Assembly: GCA_005502775.1 (NCBI GenBank)
Contig: SCNI01000012.1
Coordinates: forward strand, 1 to 64,000
DNA length: 64,000 nt
Reading direction: 5' to 3'
From: Microbacteriaceae bacterium 3FA27C10
GTDB taxonomy: Bacteria > Actinomycetota > Actinomycetes > Actinomycetales > Microbacteriaceae
Of this stretch, positions 54,989 through 64,000 are shown piece by piece. The translations under genes and the position numbers were made by a program. How positions within the stretch are numbered: position 1 is the stretch's first letter; every line of letters begins with the position of its first letter. The notes under the pieces are model-generated. The model was not told the DNA's origin. It did no database searches and worked only from the letters and a program-made list of their open reading frames with translations.

Positions 54989-55300
54989 CTACTCCTCGCG
55001 CTCCTGGAGCGCCTTCTCGAGGCGCTCGACCTTGCCGGTCAACTCACCGCGGTGACCGGGCCGGATATCGGCCTTCAGCACGAGCGAGACGCGCGGACCG
55101 AACGCGGCCACCGCATCCGTCGCCCGCTTGATGACGTCGAACACCTCGTCCCACTCGCCCTCGATGGTGGTGAACATCGAGTCGGTGTGGTTCGGGAGCC
55201 CGGAGGCGCGCACCACCTCGACGGCGGCCGCCACGGCGTCGTGAACGCTAGCGTCCGGCGACGGTCCGCCGGAAGGAGCCACGGAAAATGCCACCAGCAT
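54989..55300 (-). CDS. MTH1187/YkoF-type thiamine-binding protein
   Basis: A 103-residue ferredoxin-like fold protein beginning MLVAFSVAPSGGP, with SGLPNHTDSMFTTIEGEWDEV, the hallmark of the DUF77/MTH1187 family that binds thiamine or its hydroxymethylpyrimidine part. AAAGAGGTGC sits 9 nt before the ATG. Its first 53 nt lie inside the end of the next gene upstream, a real overlap on the same strand. Confidence 0.85.
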   Translation of the reverse strand: MLVAFSVAPSGGPSPDASVHDAVAAAVEVVRASGLPNHTDSMFTTIEGEWDEVFDVIKRATDAVAAFGPRVSLVLKADIRPGHRGELTGKVERLEKALQEREE

Positions 55301-56597
55301 CGCTCTGCACCTCTTTCGTCGTGTTCCTACTCTTCCACAGCATGACGACGGCCATCACGAGGAGCGAGACGGTGAGCAGGTTGCGCACGGTGAGCACCGT
55401 GAGCAGCACCGGGTCGAGCCCGATCACCCAGTCGTAGGCGATGGGGTAGATGATCTGCGTGAGGCCGCCCATCACGAACGCCACGATGGCGGGCACGAAG
55501 AACCGCCTGCCTTGGGTGGCGATGCCGAGGATGATCGGCGCGGAGAGCCACACCATGAACTGGGGTGAGCCCACCTTGTTGAACACGATCAGCGCGGTCA
55601 CCAGGGCGAGCGCGAGCGGGGGCAGCACGACGGTGGCGGATGCGCCGGAGCGCACCACGAGGAAGGCGAGCACCAGGATGGCCGCGACGGCGACCACGAG
55701 CAGCGGCGTCATGAGCTTGGCCGCGACGCCCGAGCCGGGGCCGGCGACCTCGAAGGTGATGATCTGGCTGTCGAAGAACACCTGCGAGCGATCCCCCGCG
55801 AAGGCTAGCCACATCCAGAGCGTCGAGGCGGGCGACTCCACCTGCATCCCGCGGCCGTTCTGCTCGCTGATGAAGCTGAAGACGTTGAGTCCGGAGCCGA
55901 ACGCGAAGGCGACGAGGGCCACGCCCACGAGCGTCACGACGGCGCCCACGGCGACGCGGAAGCGCCGGCGCACCGCGATGACCGCGGCGGCGACGATGGC
56001 CGCCGGCCACACCTTCACCCAGGTGGCGAGGGCGAGCAGAACGCCGGCCAGGGCCGGACGGGTGCTCACGACGAGCAGCCCGGCGATCACGAGGTCGACG
56101 GTGAAGATGTCGATGCGGCCGAGCGAGACGGGACCGAGCAGCAACAGGAAGCCCAGCCACCACCAGGCCGCGGTGATGCGGCGGGAGGTCTCGGTGGCGT
56201 AGTCCACGACGGCGGGGTCGACGGCCTCGTCGGCGGCGCTGCCCTGCGCAGCCATCACTGGGCGGACGCGGGTGATGAGATAGGCGAAGATGGCGGCGTC
56301 GGCGAGGGTGACCATGATCATCCAGCCCACCCCGTAGAGGCCGGGGCCCAGCACCATCGAGGCCAGCATCGGCAGGAAGGCGAGGATGGGGTACACCCAT
56401 GGGCCGTCGATGCCCAGGCGGAAGCCGTCGAGCGACTGCTGCACCCAGGGGAGGTACACCCCGGTCACGTCGCCGAAGGGCTCGTTGGGATTGTAGAGGC
56501 CGTCATAGCCGAGCCACAGGTGAGTCGCGAGGAACGCGCACCAGAGGACGGCTGGCATGGCCGCGAATCGTCGTACGCGTATCAGCACGTCCGTCAT
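55248..56597 (-). CDS. DUF2029/GT87-like membrane glycosyltransferase
   Basis: A 449-residue membrane protein with 9-11 hydrophobic helices. The pattern fits polyprenyl-phosphate-dependent mannosyltransferases (DUF2029/GT-C fold): an early loop with NPNEPFGDVTGVYLPWV, whose Asp is a likely catalytic residue; GRIDIFTVDLVIAGLLV; and ATWVKVWPAAIV. These enzymes extend cell-wall mannans or lipoglycans outside the membrane. Only the last 17 codons overlap the thiamine-binding protein gene. The start ATG is preceded by AATAGG immediately, an unusually short spacing. Confidence 0.82.
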   Translation of the reverse strand: MTDVLIRVRRFAAMPAVLWCAFLATHLWLGYDGLYNPNEPFGDVTGVYLPWVQQSLDGFRLGIDGPWVYPILAFLPMLASMVLGPGLYGVGWMIMVTLADAAIFAYLITRVRPVMAAQGSAADEAVDPAVVDYATETSRRITAAWWWLGFLLLLGPVSLGRIDIFTVDLVIAGLLVVSTRPALAGVLLALATWVKVWPAAIVAAAVIAVRRRFRVAVGAVVTLVGVALVAFAFGSGLNVFSFISEQNGRGMQVESPASTLWMWLAFAGDRSQVFFDSQIITFEVAGPGSGVAAKLMTPLLVVAVAAILVLAFLVVRSGASATVVLPPLALALVTALIVFNKVGSPQFMVWLSAPIILGIATQGRRFFVPAIVAFVMGGLTQIIYPIAYDWVIGLDPVLLTVLTVRNLLTVSLLVMAVVMLWKSRNTTKEVQSDAGGIFRGSFRRTVAGR

Positions 56598-56753
56598 CCT
56601 ATTCTGCGCTGTCTGAGTGTGCCGTGACCGGCGATTCAGGTGTCGCTCCGCCCACTCCCAGCCACCGACCACTTTCGCTTGCTTGACTGTAGCGCGAGCG
56701 CGCCGCTCACCCCCAGCCCCTCCCTCCCCGACCCGTCGTTCCGGAAGCCGCCT

Positions 56754-57467
56754 GTGTACAAGACCCTCAAGATCGCCGTCGTGCTGCTCGCCGGCGCGGT
56801 CGCGGTGGGCACCGTGGCGGTCGTGGCGATGCCGATCCTGGGGCGCAATCTGGCGCTCGACCCCACGGCCTCGTTGCGGCAGGTGGTTCCCACCGTCTAC
56901 GACGCCCCGGCGGACGCCTCGGCCGGCCAGGCCGGCGGCTCCGCCACCTCGTGGCAGATCGCGAGCGGCTCGACCGTGGGCTACCGCCTGCCGACCCTCG
57001 GCGATTCGGAGCTGAGCGGGCACACCTCCCAGCTCAGCGGGCTCATCGTGCGCGCCGGCAGCGAGCTCACCGACGCCGAGTTCATGGTCGACCTCGCCAC
57101 GCTCGTGAGCGACGACAGCCGGCAGGACGACCTGTTGCGCACCCTCGTGCTCGCGGGCGGCAACACCACGGCGACCTTCGTGCTGACCTCCCCCGTGCAG
57201 CTGTCGCCGGCGTCGGCCGGTTCGGCCGATCCGCAGGACATCCCCGCGCAGACGGTGCCGATCACCGGGGCCCTGAGCCTCCGAGGCGTCACGAACGAAG
57301 TGGACGCCGAGGTTCAGGTGCACTTCGACGAGTCGAGCGGGCACATGTCGGGCAGCATCCCGGTGGACCTGGCCTCCTACGGCATCGCGGTGCCGAGCAT
57401 CGGGGTGGTCGGATTCTCGGGCACGGCGTACATCGTGGTCGACATCGTCGCGACGCTCAGCGACTGA
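56754..57467 (+). CDS. YceI family protein
   Basis: A 237-residue protein. One N-terminal membrane helix (about 5-24) anchors an extracytoplasmic domain. That domain (about 55-235) has the YceI lipocalin-like beta-barrel with WQIASGSTVGYR, ELSGHTSQLSGLI, TDAEFMVDLATL, and the final SYGIAVPSIGVVGFSGTAYIVVD. YceI proteins bind polyisoprenoids or related lipids. The start is GTG at 56754 (VYKTLK), since CCGGAAG lies upstream; a longer frame from 56640 lacks support. Converges with nnrD. Confidence 0.88.
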   Translation: MYKTLKIAVVLLAGAVAVGTVAVVAMPILGRNLALDPTASLRQVVPTVYDAPADASAGQAGGSATSWQIASGSTVGYRLPTLGDSELSGHTSQLSGLIVRAGSELTDAEFMVDLATLVSDDSRQDDLLRTLVLAGGNTTATFVLTSPVQLSPASAGSADPQDIPAQTVPITGALSLRGVTNEVDAEVQVHFDESSGHMSGSIPVDLASYGIAVPSIGVVGFSGTAYIVVDIVATLSD

Positions 57468-57503
57468 CTCCGCCGCGCATCCTCGCAGCGGCTGCGGCCG
57501 GGA

Positions 57504-58412
57504 TCAGTGCGCCACGCCTCCGGCCAGGCGCGCCACGATGCGAGGCACCGCTTCGGCGATGTCGAGCGCCGCGATGGGGCCTCCGTCGGCGGCACGGTCC
57601 GCCGCCCAGGCGTGCACGTAGGCGCCGGTCGCGGCGAGGGACACCAGGAGCGCGGGATCGTCGCGGATACTGTCGGCATGCGTGGCGAGCAGCGCCCCCA
57701 CCACGCCCCCGAGCACGTCGCCCGAGCCCGCCGTGGCAGCCCAGCTCGAGGGCGCCTCGACGCGCGCGGCGATCCGTCCTCCGCCGTCGGCCCGGCCCAG
57801 CCGGAGCGGGGCGCAGACGTGCGTCACCCGGCCCTTGAGCAGAACGACGTGACCCGTCGCATCCGCCGCCGACGCGGCCCAGCGCTGCGGGTCGGCGTTC
57901 ACCGCGGCCCGGTCGACCTCGACCCCGGCGGCGGAGAGCAGGGTCACGAGCTCGCCGGCATGCGGAGTCAGAACGGCGGGCGCAGTGACGGCGCCCACGA
58001 GGTCGAGGGCGCCGGCGTCGATGACGAGCGGCTCGCCGCCGGCCAGGGCCGCGTCGAGGAGGCCCTTCGCCTCGTCGGTGCGACGTGCGGGGTCCATGCC
58101 GGAACCGAGGAGCCACGCCTGCACCCGGCCCGGAGCGGTGACGACCTCGGGGCGGGCGCGCAGCACGAGCTCGGCGGGAAGCCGCGGGCCGAGGTAGCGC
58201 ACCATGCCCAGCCCCGTGCGCACGGCCGCCTCGACGCCGAGCACCGCGGCGCCCGGATATTCGACGGAGCCCGTCACCACGCCGAGCACGCCCCGGGCGT
58301 ACTTGTCGTCGGCCGCCCGCGGCACCGCGATGCACTGGGCGGCGGCGAGCTCGTTCCAGTCGCGCCAGTCGACGCGCTCCTCATCGGCTCCGGAGTCGGG
58401 GTAGGGGCTCAT
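57504..58412 (-). CDS. nnrD: ADP-dependent NAD(P)H-hydrate dehydratase
   Basis: Repairs hydrated NAD(P)H. A ribokinase-like protein of 302 residues, with KYARGVLGVVTGS, IDAGALDLV, LTPHAGE (148-154) and TAGSGDVLGG (Asp232 catalytic). There is no NnrE epimerase domain, so the epimerase must be elsewhere. TATCGT lies 6 nt before the ATG, so it may be leaderless, although GGAG also precedes the ATG. Converges with yceI and is divergent from the OYE gene. Confidence 0.92.
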   Translation of the reverse strand: MSPYPDSGADEERVDWRDWNELAAAQCIAVPRAADDKYARGVLGVVTGSVEYPGAAVLGVEAAVRTGLGMVRYLGPRLPAELVLRARPEVVTAPGRVQAWLLGSGMDPARRTDEAKGLLDAALAGGEPLVIDAGALDLVGAVTAPAVLTPHAGELVTLLSAAGVEVDRAAVNADPQRWAASAADATGHVVLLKGRVTHVCAPLRLGRADGGGRIAARVEAPSSWAATAGSGDVLGGVVGALLATHADSIRDDPALLVSLAATGAYVHAWAADRAADGGPIAALDIAEAVPRIVARLAGGVAH

Positions 58413-58541
58413 GGCTCCACGATAGGCCGGTTGCCCGCGGGAGGGAGGTCCCGGACCCTGTCATCGGCGGAGCGGGGTTCCCGCCGGGGCATAATCGAAG
58501 AGCCGGCATCGATCGCCGCAGCCCCTCTCGAAAGGCCCTCC

Positions 58542-59645
58542 GTGCCCGCACCTGCGCTCTTCACGCCCCTGTCCCTGCGAGCGGTGACCTTCCGCAACAG
58601 ACTGTGGGTGGCGCCGATGTGCCAGTACTCCGCCGAGGAGCGCGACGGGATGCCCGGCGACTGGCACTTCGCCCACCTCGCGTCGTTCGCCGTCGGCGGC
58701 GCCGGACTGGTGCTGACCGAGGCCACGGCCGTCTCGCCGGAGGGCCGCATCTCCCCGCAGGACCTCGGCATCTGGAACGATGCCCAGCGCGACGCCTTCT
58801 CCCGCATCACGGCGTTCCTCACCGCGCAGGGGGCCGTGCCGGGCATCCAGCTGGCCCACGCCGGCCGCAAGGCCTCGACCTTCCGGCCGTGGAACCCCGA
58901 GCGGGGCAGCGTTCCGGCGGCCGACGGCGGCTGGCCGACGGTGGCGCCCTCGGCCGTGGCCTTCGGGGACTACGCCGTGCCCGAGGCCTTGAGCCTGGAC
59001 GGCATCGCCGGCGTCGTGCGCGACTTCGCGGCCGCGACCCGCCGCGCGGTCGACGCCGGCTTCGCCGTGGTCGAGATCCACGCCGCCCACGGCTATCTGC
59101 TGCACCAGTTCCTCTCCCCGCTCTCGAACCGGCGCGACGACGCCTACGGCGGCTCGCTCGAGAACCGTGCGCGCCTGCTGCTGGAGGTGGTGGCCGCCGT
59201 GCGCACCGAGCTCGGCGACGAACTGCCCCTGTTCGTGCGCTTCTCGGCGAGCGACTGGACCGAGGGCGGATGGGACGAGCAGCAGACCGCGGTCGTGGCC
59301 GGGTGGGCCCAGGATGCGGGAGCCGACTTCTTCGACATCTCGAGCGGCGGCAACGTGGCCGGCGCCCCCATCCCGGTCGGTCCGCTGTACCAGGTGCCGT
59401 TCGCGGCCTCGGTGAAGCATGCCGCAGGCGTCGCCGTCTCGGCGGTCGGCCTCATCACCACGCCCGCCGAGGCCGAGGACGTCGTGGACTCGGGACAGGC
59501 CGACGCGGTGATGCTCGCTCGCGAGCTGCTGCGCGACCCCCACTTCCCGCTCCGGGCCGCCTACGAGCTCGGGGTCGACATCGACTACTGGCCGTCGCAG
59601 TACGAACGGGCGCGCCCGTCGTCCGGCTCGGGCCGAGCCTGGTAG
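58542..59645 (+). CDS. Old yellow enzyme (YqjM-type NADH:flavin oxidoreductase)
   Basis: A 367-residue FMN TIM-barrel ene-reductase. Cys27 and Tyr29 (APMCQYS) with His180 and His183 (HAAHGYLLHQFLSPLSN) match the YqjM subgroup that uses a cysteine to tune FMN. RFSASDW and the C-terminal LARELLRDPHFPLRA also agree. The start is GTG at 58542 with AAAGG upstream. A CATAAT box at 58490-58495 is a plausible -10. Substrate unknown, probably enals or enones. Confidence 0.9.
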   Translation: MPAPALFTPLSLRAVTFRNRLWVAPMCQYSAEERDGMPGDWHFAHLASFAVGGAGLVLTEATAVSPEGRISPQDLGIWNDAQRDAFSRITAFLTAQGAVPGIQLAHAGRKASTFRPWNPERGSVPAADGGWPTVAPSAVAFGDYAVPEALSLDGIAGVVRDFAAATRRAVDAGFAVVEIHAAHGYLLHQFLSPLSNRRDDAYGGSLENRARLLLEVVAAVRTELGDELPLFVRFSASDWTEGGWDEQQTAVVAGWAQDAGADFFDISSGGNVAGAPIPVGPLYQVPFAASVKHAAGVAVSAVGLITTPAEAEDVVDSGQADAVMLARELLRDPHFPLRAAYELGVDIDYWPSQYERARPSSGSGRAW

Positions 59646-59717
59646 GGAGCCGGAACTCATAGCCGATGCGAGTGCCTGCGCAAGGCTCCGCACAGGCGGG
59701 TCGTCCATCCTCGCCCC

Positions 59718-60401
59718 ATGAACGAATCAGACCCCACCCGCCCTCACAACGAGACTCCGACCGCCCCGGAGGCGGCAGCGCAGCCGGCCGCCGGGGATCC
59801 GGCCACGCAGACTGATCCGGCCACGCAGACCGCCGCCGTGCCGATCGCACCGACCACGCCGGTCCCCACGCCGCAGCACGACCCGTCCGCGACGACCGGC
59901 TACTACGCCCAGCCCGATCCGAACGCTCCGCCCGTGTGGGTGCCCGCTGCGGCCGGCGCCGTCCCCGGCCGGCCTGACCCGTCAGCGCCGCCGCTGTGGG
60001 TGGCCACCCCCGCCGGAGGCGTGCCCGGCCACCCCGTCCCGGGCGCCGTGCCGCCCGCTCCCCCGCGTCCGCCGCGCGCACGCCGGGGACTCGGCGGCTG
60101 GGCCATCGCCGGCATCGCCGCGGGAGCCGTGGCGATCGCCCTCGTGCTGTTCGGCGGCGGCCTCGCCACGGGCCTCGGTATCGCCGCATTCGGCGGCGGC
60201 ACTGCCGGTGGCCCTGGCTCGAGTGAGACGCGCGGCTTCCCCGGGGACGGCCAGAGCAGAGGCGGCCAGATGGGAGACGGCCAGCCGGGCCGCGGCCAGG
60301 GCCTCCCCGGCCAGAACGGCACGGGGCCTGGCCGCGGAACCATACCCCAGCAAGGCACGGTCCCCGACCAGAGCCAGCAGGACGGCGGCACCGTCGGCTG
60401 A
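59718..60401 (+). CDS. Proline-rich membrane protein of unknown function
   Basis: A 227-residue protein. A Pro/Ala/Thr-rich start (1 to about 115) contains tandem ATQTDPATQTA and two versions of DPxAPPxWVPAAAGAVPG. A positive stretch PRPPRARRG leads to one membrane helix (about 126-148). A short Gly/Gln/Pro-rich tail (GQSRGGQMGDGQPGRGQG) follows. By the positive-inside rule the proline-rich half is cytoplasmic. No catalytic motif; composition alone suggests a scaffold or wall-associated role. Confidence 0.7.
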   Translation: MNESDPTRPHNETPTAPEAAAQPAAGDPATQTDPATQTAAVPIAPTTPVPTPQHDPSATTGYYAQPDPNAPPVWVPAAAGAVPGRPDPSAPPLWVATPAGGVPGHPVPGAVPPAPPRPPRARRGLGGWAIAGIAAGAVAIALVLFGGGLATGLGIAAFGGGTAGGPGSSETRGFPGDGQSRGGQMGDGQPGRGQGLPGQNGTGPGRGTIPQQGTVPDQSQQDGGTVG

Positions 60402-60428
60402 CAGGCATCCCCGCCCGCCGGCGCACGG

Positions 60429-60476
60429 GTCGCGCGAGGTGCTCCCCCTCCTGAGAGCGGGAGCACCTTGCGCGAC
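60429..60476. terminator. Bidirectional hairpin between convergent genes
   Basis: An 18-bp inverted repeat (60429-60446 with 60459-60476, one G-U pair) around a 12-nt loop lies between the convergent ends of the proline-rich gene and the CNNM gene. There is no U-tract, but the position suits a two-way terminator. Confidence 0.6.
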
Positions 60477-60487
60477 CTCGCTGACGC

Positions 60488-61522
60488 CTAGCGGCGCGTG
60501 GCGTCCTGCACTTCGCCCACGAGCTCCTCGATGATGTCCTCGAGGAACAGCACGCCCTTCGTCTGCCCCGACTCGGTGAAGGTGCGGGCGAGATGCCCAC
60601 CCGAGCGGCGCATCGACGCCAGCGCGTCTTCGAGGTCGGTCTTCTCGAAGATCGACGGCAGCTGCCGGATGCGCTTGGCCGGAATCGGGTCGTCGAACTC
60701 GTCGTCGTCGAGGTCGATCACGTCTTTCAGATGAACGTATCCCGTCGGCAGCCCGTCGGCGTCGACGATCAGGTACCGCGAGAAGCCGTGCTTGGCGACC
60801 GCGTGCTCCACATCGGCCGGCGTCGCCCCCGGGGGAAGGCTGACCAACCCCGAGAGCGGCACCGCGACATCGGCGACGGTCTTCGCCGTGAACTCGAAGG
60901 CGGCGCTGAGCGTTCCGGTGCGGTCGGAGAGCACGCCCTCCTTGGTGGACTGCGCCACGATCGTCGACACCTCGTCGAGGGTGAAGGCACTCGCCGCCTC
61001 GCTCTTCGGCTCCACCCGGAACAGGCGCAGCACGCCGTTCGCCGTGGAGTTGAGCGCGACGATGATCGGCCGGAACACCCGCGCGATGCCCACGAGAGGC
61101 GGCGCGAGCAGCAGCACGGCCCGGTCGGGCACCGAGAACGAGAGGTTCTTCGGCACCATCTCGCCGAACACCACGTGGAGGAACGACACCAGCACGAGCG
61201 TGATGATGAAGCCGATCGTGCCCACGGCCTCCTCGGGAAGCCCGGTGAGATGCAGAGGCCCCTCCAGCAGATGATGGATGGCGGGCTCCGACACGTTCAG
61301 GATGAGCAGCGAGCACACGGTGATGCCGAGCTGGCTCGTCGCGAGCATCAGGGTGGCGTGCTCCATCGCCCAGAGGGCGGTCTTGGCGCTCGCCTTGCCC
61401 TGCTCGGCGAGCGGTTCGATCTGCGATCGGCGCGCCGAGATCACCGCGAACTCCGCGGCCACGAAGAAGGCGTTGCCCGCGAGCAACACCACGAGCCAGA
61501 CGATTCCGAGCCAGTCAGCCAC
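60488..61522 (-). CDS. CNNM/CorC-type membrane protein, short form
   Basis: A 344-residue hemolysin-family protein. An N-terminal DUF21 domain with about four helices (WLVVLLAGNAFFVAAEFAVISARRSQIEPLAEQ), then two CBS domains (about 205-330). The C-terminal CorC_HlyC domain present in its upstream neighbour is absent. Such proteins are proposed Mg2+ efflux or metal-homeostasis factors. It overlaps the upstream paralogue by 8 nt, so both are in one operon. Confidence 0.86.
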   Translation of the reverse strand: MADWLGIVWLVVLLAGNAFFVAAEFAVISARRSQIEPLAEQGKASAKTALWAMEHATLMLATSQLGITVCSLLILNVSEPAIHHLLEGPLHLTGLPEEAVGTIGFIITLVLVSFLHVVFGEMVPKNLSFSVPDRAVLLLAPPLVGIARVFRPIIVALNSTANGVLRLFRVEPKSEAASAFTLDEVSTIVAQSTKEGVLSDRTGTLSAAFEFTAKTVADVAVPLSGLVSLPPGATPADVEHAVAKHGFSRYLIVDADGLPTGYVHLKDVIDLDDDEFDDPIPAKRIRQLPSIFEKTDLEDALASMRRSGGHLARTFTESGQTKGVLFLEDIIEELVGEVQDATRR

Positions 61523-62903
61523 GGTTCACCTCGCTCTGCTCCGCCGACTCCGGCTCGAGCAGCCGCCCGGGGGCGGCTTCCTCTGCGGCGAGGGCCGCCT
61601 CCTCGGGGGTCGGTGACGGCAAGAAACGCAGCCGGTCGATGCGGCGGCCGTCCATGCGCTCGACGCGCAGGGCGCCGTCGGGCAGCGAGACGACGTCGCC
61701 CACGACGGGCACCCGGCCGAGCTCGCTCATCACGAATCCGGCCACGGTCTCGTACGGTCCGTCTTCGGGCACATGGATGCCGGCCTGGTCGACCAGCTCG
61801 TCGGGCCGCAGCATGCCGGGGAAGGTGGTGGCGCCGCGCGAGCGCACCACTCCGGCTCGGGTGCGGTCGTGCTCGTCGGCCAGATCGCCCACGAGCTCCT
61901 CGACGAGGTCTTCGAGCGTCACGACCCCGGCGGTTCCGCCGTACTCGTCGATCACCACGGCCATCTGGTAGCCGCGGCCGCGCAGCTCGCCGAGCAGCAC
62001 GTCCAGCATCATCGTCTCCGGCACCCGCACGGTCTCGGTCATGATCGCCACCACCGGCACCTCGGATCGCCGTTCACGCGGGATCGCCACGGCCTGCTTC
62101 ACGTGCACGAGACCCACGACGTCGTCGATGTCGTCGTCGATGACCGGGAAGCGGGAGTGCCCGGTCGACCGCGCCAGCTCGAGCACCGAGGCGGCGGTCT
62201 CGCTGCGCTTGACGCTCGCGATGCGCGGACGCGGCGTCATCGCATCCGCGGCCGTGTGCGAGGAGAAGAGCAAGGTGCGGTTCAGCAGCGTGGCGGTGTC
62301 CTCGTCGAGGCTGCCCTGCATGGCCGAGCGGCGCACGAGCGAGGAGAGCTCCTCGGCGGTGCGCGCGCCCGAGAGCTCCTCCTTCGGCTCGATCCCGACG
62401 AGCCTCAGCAGGCCGTTGGCGCTGTTGTTGAGCAGCGCCACGGCCGGCCGGAAGACCATCGTGAACGCGAGCTGGAACGGTACCACGACCCGCGCGGTCT
62501 TGAGCGGCAGGGCGAGCGCGAAGTTCTTCGGCACGAGCTCGCCCACGATCATCGACAGCAGCGTGGCGATCACGATGCCGACGGTCGCGCTGATCACGGG
62601 CACGACGCCGTCGGGGATGCCGACGGCCACCAGCGGATCGCGCAGCAGGCTCGAGATCGCCGGTTCCATGGTGTAACCGGTCAGCAGCGTCGTCAGCGTG
62701 ATGCCGAGCTGGGCACTCGAGAGGTGGGTGGAGGTGTGCTTCAGCGCGGTGATGGCCGGCTGCAGCCCCTTCTCGCCGCGTTCCGTCCGCGCTTCGAGAT
62801 CGGAGCGGTCGAGATTGACGAGCGAGAACTCGGACGCGACGAAGAAACCGGTTCCGATGGTGAGGAGGAGTCCGACTCCCAGCATGACCCACTCAAAGAC
62901 CAC
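61515..62903 (-). CDS. CNNM/CorC-type membrane protein, long form
   Basis: A 462-residue paralogue. A DUF21 membrane domain (1 to about 200, FFVASEFSLVNLDRSDLEART), paired CBS domains (about 215-345), and a CorC_HlyC domain (about 350-440, RGATTFPGMLRPDEL and YETVAGFVMSELGRVP). GTG start with GGGAG upstream. First gene of the two-gene operon with the short form; the pair may form a heterodimer since one member lacks the C-terminal domain. Confidence 0.88.
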   Translation of the reverse strand: MVFEWVMLGVGLLLTIGTGFFVASEFSLVNLDRSDLEARTERGEKGLQPAITALKHTSTHLSSAQLGITLTTLLTGYTMEPAISSLLRDPLVAVGIPDGVVPVISATVGIVIATLLSMIVGELVPKNFALALPLKTARVVVPFQLAFTMVFRPAVALLNNSANGLLRLVGIEPKEELSGARTAEELSSLVRRSAMQGSLDEDTATLLNRTLLFSSHTAADAMTPRPRIASVKRSETAASVLELARSTGHSRFPVIDDDIDDVVGLVHVKQAVAIPRERRSEVPVVAIMTETVRVPETMMLDVLLGELRGRGYQMAVVIDEYGGTAGVVTLEDLVEELVGDLADEHDRTRAGVVRSRGATTFPGMLRPDELVDQAGIHVPEDGPYETVAGFVMSELGRVPVVGDVVSLPDGALRVERMDGRRIDRLRFLPSPTPEEAALAAEEAAPGRLLEPESAEQSEVNRG

Positions 62904-62989
62904 GGGGCACTCCCGGGTCGAGCGGATCTGAACTGATCATGGTCGGTGACGGATGATGGGCAGAGGGAGGGTCGTCCATTGTCCGGCCC

Positions 62990-62995
62990 ACTATA
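62990..62995 (-). promoter_or_regulatory. Probable -10 box of the CNNM operon
   Basis: TATAGT on the minus strand, in the gap between the guaB1-type gene and the CNNM pair. It implies a leader of about 80 nt. No clear -35 is visible. Confidence 0.45.
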
Positions 62996-63034
62996 GCGTG
63001 CGTGCCCGAGCGCCCACCAGGATGATCGCTGCCG

Positions 63035-63061
63035 GCGGAACGCCCCACGGCGGGGCGCCGC
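63035..63061 (-). terminator. GC-rich hairpin after the guaB1-type gene
   Basis: A 6-bp stem CGCCCC/GGGGCG plus a 4-bp outer stem with a two-base bulge abuts the stop codon. No U-tract follows, so termination strength is doubtful. Confidence 0.3.
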
Positions 63062-63062
63062 G

Positions 63063-64000
<938 letters not shown>

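Overview
This is a high-GC chromosomal segment from an actinobacterium. Gene content and order (rho-prfA-prmC next to an F1Fo ATP synthase operon, thrB-thrC-hom-lysA, a GuaB1-type IMP dehydrogenase relative, many GTG starts) point to Micrococcales, most likely Microbacteriaceae; the genus cannot be fixed from this window. There is no insertion sequence, prophage, rRNA or CRISPR array. Genes are tightly packed and no gene-free stretch exceeds 300 bp; the largest gaps are 22529-22753 (rho leader), 34058-34250, 15339-15527, 27557-27739, 18134-18312 and 48751-48925.

Layout. 1-7000: the tail of a probable mutY, then on the minus strand proS-nusA-ylxR-infB-rbfA (translation initiation and ribosome maturation, without the expected rimP between proS and nusA). 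7092-8378: ogt and yaaA, convergent. 8428-16000: the ATP synthase operon (atpI-like, B, E, F, H, A, G, D, C) with a clear intrinsic terminator. 16000-22530: rho-prfA-prmC, a small membrane protein, tsaC and a WecA-type lipid-linked sugar transferase, upstream of and probably partly cotranscribed with the ATP synthase genes. 22754-31376: lysA-hom-thrC-thrB with start/stop overlaps; argS lies upstream of lysA but is separated by a DUF2993 lipid-binding protein and an opposite-strand DUF559 nuclease-like gene bracketed by two copies of a stem-loop repeat. 31400-46400: transglutaminase-like protein, tRNA-Arg(CCG), a NlpC/P60 endopeptidase, class-I amidotransferase, TPM-domain protein plus PspA, an arginase-family protein, a flavin disulfide reductase, an iron-box-controlled siderophore-interacting domain protein, amidase, LLM oxidoreductase, GNAT, then phosphoribosyltransferase-S51 peptidase-ung. 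46465-51602: MFS transporter, SDR, then metY-metX (methionine synthesis by direct sulfhydrylation, using the homoserine made by hom). 51763-54977: a three-gene signalling operon (histidine kinase, kinase-like membrane protein without catalytic motifs, LuxR-type response regulator) preceded by a probable 13-codon leader ORF. 54989-64000: thiamine-binding protein, DUF2029 glycosyltransferase, YceI, NAD(P)H-hydrate dehydratase, old yellow enzyme, a proline-rich membrane protein, two CNNM/CorC-type proteins and a partial guaB1.

The least explained signals are non-coding: two families of intergenic dyads that keep their loop sequence while their stems differ; a TGATG-coupled leader ORF ahead of the histidine kinase; a 9-bp-period GTCACA repeat ahead of the cell-wall endopeptidase; and a large set of probable leaderless starts (a TAnnnT box 6-8 nt before the start codon, no Shine-Dalgarno). 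All functional statements come from motif reading by eye; no database search was run.
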